Both the position numbers and the translations under genes were made by a program. Of a DNA stretch of 6,614 nt, positions 1 through 4,258 are shown one piece after another. Numbering within the stretch: the stretch's first letter is position 1; each line of letters opens with the position of its first letter. Origin of the DNA: an uncultured beta proteobacterium (GTDB taxonomy: Bacteria > Pseudomonadota > Gammaproteobacteria > Burkholderiales > Burkholderiaceae_C); assembly GCA_903870955.1 (NCBI GenBank), contig CAIQEX010000757.1, positions 1 to 6,614 on the forward strand. The letters run 5' to 3'. Under the pieces are notes generated by a model that saw only the letters and a list, made by a program, of their open reading frames with translations, was not told the DNA's origin and made no database searches.

Positions 1-2
1 CC

Positions 3-758
3 CTCGCCTACCAGGAACGCGCGGCACGCTACCGTCTGGACCTGTGCGACACCAAGGCCACGCAAGTACCCGGTGGCTATGTAATCAATGGCAACAAGAG
101 CCTGGTTCCGGTGGGCGACATGGCCGACGCCTTTCTGGTAAACGCCAGGGTCAATAGTTTGATGGGGCTGTTTTTGGTGGAACGGGTCTCAAGCGGGGTC
201 AGCACCCGGGGCTACGGCACACAGGATGGCGGTCGTGCAGCAGAAGTCCAGTTCAAAAATGCACCCGCCGTGTTGATCACATCGGACGGACAAAAGGCGT
301 TGGAGCACGCGGTAGACATCGGCATTGCAGCCACCTGCGCCGAAGGCGTGGGCGTGATGGACAGGACCCTTGCCACCACAGGTGACTACATGAACACGCG
401 CAAACAGTTCGGCGTGGCCATCGCCACATTCCAGGCCCTGCGCCACCGCGTGGCCGACATGAAGATGCAACTCGAACTGGCCCGCTCCATGAGCTATTAC
501 GCCAGCCTCAAGCTGAATGCCCCCGCCCCGGAACGCCGCGCTGCCATGGCCCGCGCCAAATACCAGCTAGGCAACTCCATGCGCTTTGTAGGCCAACAGG
601 CGGTGCAGTTGCATGGCGGTATGGGCGTGACCGACGAAGCCATCGTCAGCCACTACTTCAAAAAGCTCACACAACTGGAAATGACGTTTGGCGACAGCCT
701 GCATCACCTTGGAGAGGTGTCTGACCGGATGCAGGAAACGGCAGGGGTGTTTGCCTGA
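3..758 (+). CDS. Acyl-CoA dehydrogenase, C-terminal part (PimD / pimeloyl-CoA dehydrogenase small-subunit type), 5' end outside window
   Basis: FAD-dependent dehydrogenase expected to introduce the alpha-beta double bond into an acyl-CoA thioester in the cytoplasm, passing electrons to an electron-transfer flavoprotein. The frame is open from base 3, giving 251 residues before TGA; full-length relatives are about 375-380 residues, so roughly the first third is missing. Visible blocks are the middle beta-domain (GGYVINGNKSLVPVGDMAD near the start) and the C-terminal helical domain, with TRKQFGVAIATFQALRHRVA and QLHGGMGVTDE, both hallmark flavin/CoA-binding segments. The ending HYFKKLTQLEMTFGD resembles the PimD-like branch; the Glu of LEMTFGD lies where MCAD-type enzymes carry their catalytic base, which is an inference by alignment from memory. 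Real substrate (dicarboxylyl-, medium-chain or other acyl-CoA) cannot be read from the sequence. In this family a large-subunit partner gene often lies just upstream, which would be outside the window. The gene converges on the DUF1566 gene with 5 nt between stop codons. Confidence 0.93.
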   Translation, partial: LAYQERAARYRLDLCDTKATQVPGGYVINGNKSLVPVGDMADAFLVNARVNSLMGLFLVERVSSGVSTRGYGTQDGGRAAEVQFKNAPAVLITSDGQKALEHAVDIGIAATCAEGVGVMDRTLATTGDYMNTRKQFGVAIATFQALRHRVADMKMQLELARSMSYYASLKLNAPAPERRAAMARAKYQLGNSMRFVGQQAVQLHGGMGVTDEAIVSHYFKKLTQLEMTFGDSLHHLGEVSDRMQETAGVFA

Positions 759-763
759 AAACG

Positions 764-1327
764 TTAGTCGGCGGTGCGGACCAGGCGCAGGCGGAAGGCC
801 TGATTTTTATAGCCGTCGTATGCGTATCCACCGTCGAAGTCCACATTCCAAGCCAATTCGCTATAACCCGCGTTGATGGATGATGACCATGCGCCGTCAG
901 CCGGGGTGGCCGGAAACCAGTGGCTGTTAATGGCCGGGCCACGACAAGCGCGCTCGGCCAGGCTATACAACTCTGAATGGTTGGGCAAACGCCATTGATT
1001 GGTACCACTCACCCGGCTCGGTGGAGCATTTTGCACAGCCTCGGTTGCCTGCATCCACGTCAGCGCCATGGGCGACCCTGTGCAAGTGGTTCCACTCCAG
1101 GCCATTCCGACAACACAGCGCAGCCAGACCAGATTCGTGACCTTGTCACGGACTTCCGCCCCATTGCTCCCTGGAATCAATTCATACCGGTTATCGGGGC
1201 GGGTCTGCGCCACATTGGCATTGCATACTGCCTGCGCAACGTGCCCTCCAAGCAGCAACACGGTGGACAGGATTGCAACCATTCCAATTTTCAAATTGAA
1301 CGGCGCAACTAAGGCTCTTTTTGTCAT
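764..1327 (-). CDS. Secreted DUF1566 (Lcl_C) domain protein
   Basis: A 187-residue protein of unknown specific function with an N-terminal Sec-type signal peptide: basic MTKR start, hydrophobic core at about residues 14-28, and a likely cleavage after AQA (33/34). The mature part matches the DUF1566/Lcl C-terminal pattern: an early W-x-R-C segment (WLRC, 68-71), TWMQATEAVQ (90-99), the signature WRLPNHSELYSL (112-123), a W-S-S-S segment (147-150), and the terminal FRLRLVR (178-184). Mature cysteines at 35, 71, 82 and 128 could form two disulfides outside the cytoplasm (inference). The domain has a C-type-lectin-like fold in known relatives and is found in surface, adhesin-like and ligand-binding proteins. 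The ATG start is supported by an AAGGAA ribosome-binding site five bases upstream (1333-1338). The gene stands alone on its strand behind a 133-nt spacer; a shared transcript with the upstream ligase gene is possible but not shown. Role may be surface binding; this is not established. Confidence 0.85.
   Translation of the reverse strand: MTKRALVAPFNLKIGMVAILSTVLLLGGHVAQAVCNANVAQTRPDNRYELIPGSNGAEVRDKVTNLVWLRCVVGMAWSGTTCTGSPMALTWMQATEAVQNAPPSRVSGTNQWRLPNHSELYSLAERACRGPAINSHWFPATPADGAWSSSINAGYSELAWNVDFDGGYAYDGYKNQAFRLRLVRTAD
788..808 (+). terminator. Putative intrinsic terminator for the acyl-CoA dehydrogenase transcript
   Basis: A perfect 5-bp GC-rich stem (CAGGC 788-792, GCCTG 798-802) closes a 5-nt loop and is followed after one A by five T residues (804-808). 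It begins 30 nt after the dehydrogenase stop, at the usual distance for a Rho-independent terminator. It lies wholly inside the 3' end of the opposing DUF1566 coding sequence, which explains how the two genes can sit 5 nt apart. The stem is short, so efficiency is uncertain. Confidence 0.5.
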
Positions 1328-1460
1328 TGTTATTCCTTAATGGTGAACTTCGCTCTAGTCGCCAGAAGTTGGTTCGGCGACATCTCACCAAGCTGGGCAA
1401 AATCCTACATTGCCCCCCTAAATTTAGCTGCTTGAATTGTCCATTGACGGCGCATTCGCA
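1328..1460 (-). promoter_or_regulatory. Spacer upstream of the DUF1566 gene with an inverted repeat; probable promoter region
   Basis: This spacer between the ligase stop and the DUF1566 start holds a ribosome-binding site (complement of 1333-1338), an inverted repeat GGGCAA (1395-1400) / TTGCCC (1410-1415) with a 9-nt loop, and a 10-bp perfect palindrome CTAAATTTAG (1418-1427). The repeat has no T-tract after it on the minus strand, so it is a poor intrinsic terminator for the ligase gene and could equally be an operator. I cannot pick a convincing -35/-10 pair; TAGGAT on the minus strand inside the repeat loop is -10-like but lacks a good partner. Confidence 0.3.
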
Positions 1461-2354
1461 CTACTCGAGACCCCTTATTCGCATAAAGCTGGCAAATCGT
1501 GGCAATCCGGACGGCGTCCGATCCCGGTAACGGTAGGTAACCACCGTGCCTACTGGCGGCGGATTGGCGCGCATGGCGTCACTGAAACCGGTGCCGAGAG
1601 AAAAGCGATGGCCATCCGGCGTTTGCAATAGCAACGCGCCCATGCGCCCTTGGTACTTTCCGGCTCCGGCGATGTGCGCAATGACCCTGCCCTCTTCATC
1701 CGGGGCGAGCTTGAGTTTGCGCAAGGCATCACTGCGCCCGGGTGCCCATAAGGCATCCGCGCGGTGCAAAACCAACCCTTCGCCACCGGCGGCCACCACT
1801 TCATTCAGTCGGGTCTTTAATCCGGCCGCGTCAGCAATGGTGCTCTGCTCGACAGCCTTCAGCCAAGGCTGCTGCGCCGCCGCCACCCATTCGCGAATGC
1901 GCGCCGAACGTTGCGCAAAAGGCTCTGGCGCATGCGGCAAATCAAACACCATGTAATTCACGTAGCGCCATTCGTCATCGTCTGGCGTCTGTTTGCACAC
2001 GATGCCGGACAACCCATCAAAGCTGTGCCGCCCCAACCACAGTTCTCCATCCAGCGGTGTAGCCGGCAACGCGGCGAGAAACCAATGGGGCGCGGCGATG
2101 GTGCGGTGACTGCGAAAGTGCAGCACGCTGCCATCCCACACGGCACGCACGCCGTCGAGCTTTTCGCTGACCAAATAATCGGCCGGGTTGAGCGTGTCCT
2201 GCCAGGGTGTGGCGAGCATGACGCGTTCCGAGGAGGCTAATTGGCTATTGGGTGTGGCCGCAATGCTGTTGCGGGGAATACCAAGCCAGGGTAAGAGCAG
2301 CCCCGAAGACAACAGGGCGCGGCGACTGCAATGGGCAACAGAAAAGTTAGACAT
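1461..2354 (-). CDS. Exported ATP-dependent DNA ligase, minimal Lig E type, with twin-arginine-like signal
   Basis: Seals nicks in duplex DNA through a lysine-AMP intermediate. From the ATG at 2354 the protein is 297 residues. Nucleotidyltransferase motifs are in order: motif I EKLDGVR (64-70; adenylated Lys65), an FRSHRTIAAP segment where motif Ia lies (80-89), LDGELW (101-106), motif III NYMVFDLP (133-140), motif IV GGEGLVLHR (190-198) and motif V LRKLK (211-215). A short OB-fold domain follows, ending PRFASFMRIRG. There are no N-terminal DNA-binding or BRCT domains, as expected for Lig E ligases, which are predicted to be periplasmic and linked to extracellular or uptake DNA. The N-terminus has SRRALL (10-15), then a hydrophobic stretch and an SIAA cleavage-like region (30-33), resembling a Tat signal. 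An in-frame GTG at 2366 would add four residues, but its purine-rich upstream sequence abuts the codon; the ATG has GGAG at 11 nt. The HNH gene lies 86 nt upstream on the same strand. Confidence 0.9.
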   Translation of the reverse strand: MSNFSVAHCSRRALLSSGLLLPWLGIPRNSIAATPNSQLASSERVMLATPWQDTLNPADYLVSEKLDGVRAVWDGSVLHFRSHRTIAAPHWFLAALPATPLDGELWLGRHSFDGLSGIVCKQTPDDDEWRYVNYMVFDLPHAPEPFAQRSARIREWVAAAQQPWLKAVEQSTIADAAGLKTRLNEVVAAGGEGLVLHRADALWAPGRSDALRKLKLAPDEEGRVIAHIAGAGKYQGRMGALLLQTPDGHRFSLGTGFSDAMRANPPPVGTVVTYRYRDRTPSGLPRFASFMRIRGLE

Positions 2355-2385
2355 GAAAGGGAGCACTCCAAGGAAATGGACTCCC
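2355..2385 (-). promoter_or_regulatory. Leader hairpin overlapping the ligase ribosome-binding site
   Basis: On the minus strand the leader can fold as GGGAG (2385-2381) with CTCCC (2363-2359) and, inside it, TCCA (2380-2377) with TGGA (2370-2367), leaving a 6-nt loop and a 3-nt bulge. The Shine-Dalgarno-like GGAG (2369-2366) is therefore largely in the inner stem and bulge, and the ATG begins five bases after the outer stem. This could limit translation initiation. Structure read by eye; no folding energy was calculated. Confidence 0.4.
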
Positions 2386-2386
2386 T

Positions 2387-2428
2387 AAAAAAAGTGGCCA
2401 CTATCGGCCGCGCGCACAAAACGGCGCG
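2387..2428 (-). terminator. Putative terminator after the HNH gene
   Basis: Reading the minus strand after the HNH stop, there is a CGCGC/GCGCG hairpin (2428-2424 with 2415-2411, 8-nt loop), then GGCC (2409-2406) paired with GGCC (2399-2396), then AC and seven T residues (2393-2387). The second stem is only 4 bp, so the element may be a weak terminator that lets some transcription continue into the ligase gene. The overlapping 10-bp palindrome AGTGGCCACT (2393-2402) is an alternative explanation for the symmetry. Confidence 0.4.
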
Positions 2429-2440
2429 AAAAATCAGTGC

Positions 2441-2998
2441 CTAAACCAGCAGCCTGGAAGAGCTGGGCACATGCGCCATCAAGAACTCCATTTGATCCGC
2501 CAGGATGCGGCGATTGCGAAGTATGAAGTCTTCCCACAGGCTGGGCACATAGGGCGTGTAGAGCAAGGGCATGTGGGCCTGCTCCGGCGTGCGACTGCTC
2601 TTGCGGTGGTTGCAGGGGCGGCAGGCGGTGACCACATTCATCCAGGTATCGACACCATTTTGGGCGAACGGAATGATGTGCTCGCGCGTCAGGTCGCTCT
2701 CATGAAAATGACCACCGCAATAGGCGCAAATATTGCGGTCGCGTATGAACAGTTTGCCGTTGGTCAGGCCCGGACGCAGGTTGAATGGGTTGATGTTGGG
2801 CACGCCGCGTGTGCCAATGATGCTGTTGACACGAATGATGGACTGCAGCCCCGTGCGTGCATTGTGTCCGCCATGAAACACGGCGACCTCGCCGCCGGAC
2901 TCCCAGCGCACCTCGTTCGAGGCATAGTGAATCACCGCCTGTTCCAGCGTGATCCACGACTGCGGTAGCCCCTGGGCCGACAACTTCAAGACTTTCAC
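2441..2998 (-). CDS. HNH endonuclease family protein
   Basis: A 185-residue predicted metal-dependent DNA endonuclease of the zinc-stabilised HNH/McrA-like class. The core runs from about residue 84 to 135: CAYC (91-94) and CRPC (126-129) supply four likely zinc ligands, EHIIP (106-110) contains the catalytic His107, and Asn121 plus His131 complete the H-N-H set. The N-terminal 80 residues (MKVLKLSAQGLPQSWI..., then VNSIIGTRGVPNINPFNLRP) and the C-terminal tail (MPLLYTPYVPSLWEDFILRNRRILADQMEFL) lie outside the core; their function is unknown to me, but I recognise this overall arrangement from Burkholderiales chromosomes, which argues for a resident cellular gene rather than a homing or phage nuclease. 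No signal peptide or membrane segment is visible, so it should be cytoplasmic. The GTG start is supported by a strong GGAGG six bases upstream. No methyltransferase is adjacent, so a restriction role has no support here. It is the first gene of a possible two-gene unit with the ligase. Confidence 0.88.
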   Translation of the reverse strand: MKVLKLSAQGLPQSWITLEQAVIHYASNEVRWESGGEVAVFHGGHNARTGLQSIIRVNSIIGTRGVPNINPFNLRPGLTNGKLFIRDRNICAYCGGHFHESDLTREHIIPFAQNGVDTWMNVVTACRPCNHRKSSRTPEQAHMPLLYTPYVPSLWEDFILRNRRILADQMEFLMAHVPSSSRLLV

Positions 2999-3004
2999 TC
3001 AAGA

Positions 3005-3009
3005 CCTCC
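3005..3009 (-). promoter_or_regulatory. Strong Shine-Dalgarno sequence that fixes the GTG start of the HNH gene
   Basis: The minus strand reads TGGAGGTCTTGAGTG: a full GGAGG with a 6-nt spacer to the GTG. This is the best ribosome-binding site in the window and decides the start codon. Confidence 0.75.
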
Positions 3010-3071
3010 ATCAACGGTAAAAACCACCAACACGGACTGAAAATGTCTGATGCGCCAAGCCACAAAAATCT

Positions 3072-3100
3072 TTATGAACGGCGCTCGGTGACAATATACA
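3072..3100 (+). promoter_or_regulatory. Possible sigma-70 promoter for ribF
   Basis: In the divergent spacer between the HNH gene and ribF, TATACA (3095-3100) matches a -10 box well and lies about 75 nt before the ribF ATG. The hexamer 17 nt upstream, TTATGA (3072-3077), is a poor -35 match (three of six). The nearby GTGACA (3088-3093) is a good -35 match but has no -10 at the right distance. The spacer (2999-3173) must also carry the HNH promoter on the other strand, for which I see no clear boxes. I see no FMN riboswitch pattern here. Confidence 0.3.
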
Positions 3101-3173
3101 GGGTTTAGATGACACATTGGCTTCACACGCATGGCGGTCCTGCACCACGTGCTACAAAAATGATATCGAATTC

Positions 3174-4148
3174 ATGAAGGTTTATCGCGGTTTCAAACAC
3201 CCTGGCGTGGCAACGTCCTGTGCCCTCACGATCGGCAACTTTGACGGTGTGCACCGGGGTCACCAAGCCATGCTCTCACTCCTGCGGGGTGAGGCCGCGC
3301 AGCGTGGCGTGCCGAGTTGCGTGTTGACTTTTGAGCCCCATCCACGCGACTTTTTCGCCGCCGTGCACCAAAAGCCGGAACTGGCTCCGGCCCGCGTGGG
3401 AACCCTGCGCGACAAGCTCGAAGACCTTGCCAAATGCGGTGTCGACCAGACTGTGGTTTTGCCCTTTGATGCGCGTTTGGCGGGCCTTTCGCCGGAGGCT
3501 TTCATCCAGGATGTGCTGGTCAAAGGCCTGGGCACCCGTTATGTGCTGGTGGGCGACGATTTCCGTTTTGGTGCACTGCGCGCGGGAGATTACGCCCTGC
3601 TCGACAGCCTGGGCGAAAGCTGCGGATTCGACGTCGCCCGCATGAACAGTTATGAGGTGCATCGCCTGCGCGTCTCCAGTTCCGCCGTGCGACAGGCTCT
3701 GGGCGAAGGCCGCATGCTGGACGCCGCCCGCCTGTTGGGCAGGCCCTATTGCATCTCGGGCCATGTGGTGCATGGCCGCAAACTCGGTCGCACGCTGGGC
3801 TTCAAAACGCTCAATCTTCGCTTTGCCCACTGGAAGCCGGCTGCCAGCGGCATCTTTGTGGTGCTGGTACATGGGCTGGCTGACAAACCGTTGCGCGGTG
3901 TGGCCAATCTGGGCGTGCGCCCTTCGATTGACCCCAATGACGTCAACCGCGGACGTGTTTTGCTGGAAACACATTGCCTGGACTGGCCAGAGGCGCTGGG
4001 GGCCGAAGGAGCCTACGGTAAAATCATCCGCGTGGAACTTTTGCACAAACTGCACGACGAGCTCAAATACGACGGTCTGGACGCCTTGACCCAAGGCATA
4101 CGCAAGGACTGCGACGACGCACGTGCCTGGCTCGCCAGCCGAATTTGA
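3174..4148 (+). CDS. ribF: Bifunctional riboflavin kinase / FAD synthetase
   Basis: Converts riboflavin to FMN and then FMN to FAD in the cytoplasm, supplying both flavin cofactors. The 324-residue protein has the usual two-domain order and is close in length to E. coli RibF (313). The N-terminal adenylyltransferase domain shows GNFDGVHRGH (21-30), EPHPRDFF (54-61), VGDDFRFG (126-133) and VSSSAVRQAL (167-176). The C-terminal kinase domain starts near 190 with GHVVHGRKLGRTLGF (196-210), then KTLN (211-214) where the consensus is PTAN, GVANLGVRPSID (242-253), and LETHCLDW (264-271) containing the probable catalytic Glu265. I chose the ATG at 3174 because family members start with a short MKVxRG-like segment; a TTG at 3117 would add 19 unrelated residues. 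The ribosome-binding site for this ATG is poor, since the bases before it are an AT-rich GATATCGAATTC. ileS follows on the same strand, the usual order in this group. Confidence 0.95.
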   Translation: MKVYRGFKHPGVATSCALTIGNFDGVHRGHQAMLSLLRGEAAQRGVPSCVLTFEPHPRDFFAAVHQKPELAPARVGTLRDKLEDLAKCGVDQTVVLPFDARLAGLSPEAFIQDVLVKGLGTRYVLVGDDFRFGALRAGDYALLDSLGESCGFDVARMNSYEVHRLRVSSSAVRQALGEGRMLDAARLLGRPYCISGHVVHGRKLGRTLGFKTLNLRFAHWKPAASGIFVVLVHGLADKPLRGVANLGVRPSIDPNDVNRGRVLLETHCLDWPEALGAEGAYGKIIRVELLHKLHDELKYDGLDALTQGIRKDCDDARAWLASRI

Positions 4149-4176
4149 CGGGGCCACCCCGACGCACCTGGCCCCG
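4149..4176 (+). terminator. GC-rich hairpin directly after the ribF stop
   Basis: Starting at the base after the TGA, CGGGGCCA (4149-4156) pairs perfectly with TGGCCCCG (4169-4176) around a 12-nt loop. There is no T-tract after it, so it does not meet the intrinsic-terminator rule. It may be a transcript-stabilising 3' structure, a Rho-assisted end or an intercistronic processing site. Confidence 0.4.
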
Positions 4177-4198
4177 CGTCTACCGAACCAGCCCGGCA

Positions 4199-4217
4199 GC
4201 AGAGCGACGCGCTCTGC
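4199..4217 (+). promoter_or_regulatory. Strong hairpin in the ileS leader
   Basis: GCAGAGCG (4199-4206) pairs perfectly with CGCTCTGC (4210-4217) across a 3-nt ACG loop, 41 nt before the ileS ATG. What follows is C-rich rather than T-rich, so it is unlikely to be a standard terminator. It is the second stable hairpin in a 110-nt spacer. I see no T-box-like anticodon specifier or antiterminator, and no leader peptide rich in Ile codons. Confidence 0.4.
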
Positions 4218-4258
4218 CCCACCCTTCAAGCCCAGTGCCCCTTACCTGAGATTTCGCC

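Noticed and set aside
701..732. Nested inverted repeat (GCATC...GATGC with CACCT/AGGTG inside) near the dehydrogenase 3' end as a minus-strand terminator for DUF1566
   Set aside because: It has no T-tract on either strand and falls in conserved dehydrogenase codons, so chance symmetry is the simpler explanation.
2441..2998. HNH gene as part of a restriction-modification or phage-defence system
   Set aside because: No methyltransferase, helicase, specificity subunit or toxin-antitoxin partner lies within the window, and the flanking genes are housekeeping or unrelated.
3162..3173. GATATCGAATTC, an EcoRV site joined to an EcoRI site as in pBluescript-type polylinkers, right before the ribF ATG
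   Set aside because: Only these 12 bases match; flanking sequence continues as ordinary leader and coding sequence with no further polylinker or vector bases, so vector contamination or a cloning junction is not supported.
3117..3173. A TTG-initiated 19-residue N-terminal extension of RibF
   Set aside because: The extension (MASHAWRSCTTCYKNDIEF) resembles nothing in the family, and RibF proteins start close to the MKVYRG segment.
2999..3173. An FMN riboswitch or other flavin-sensing leader before ribF
   Set aside because: I could not find the conserved RFN element segments; the spacer is short and shared with a divergent gene.
3276..4229. A 317-codon minus-strand open frame opposite ribF
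   Set aside because: It mirrors the ribF codons and has no family features, while ribF is complete and well conserved on the plus strand.
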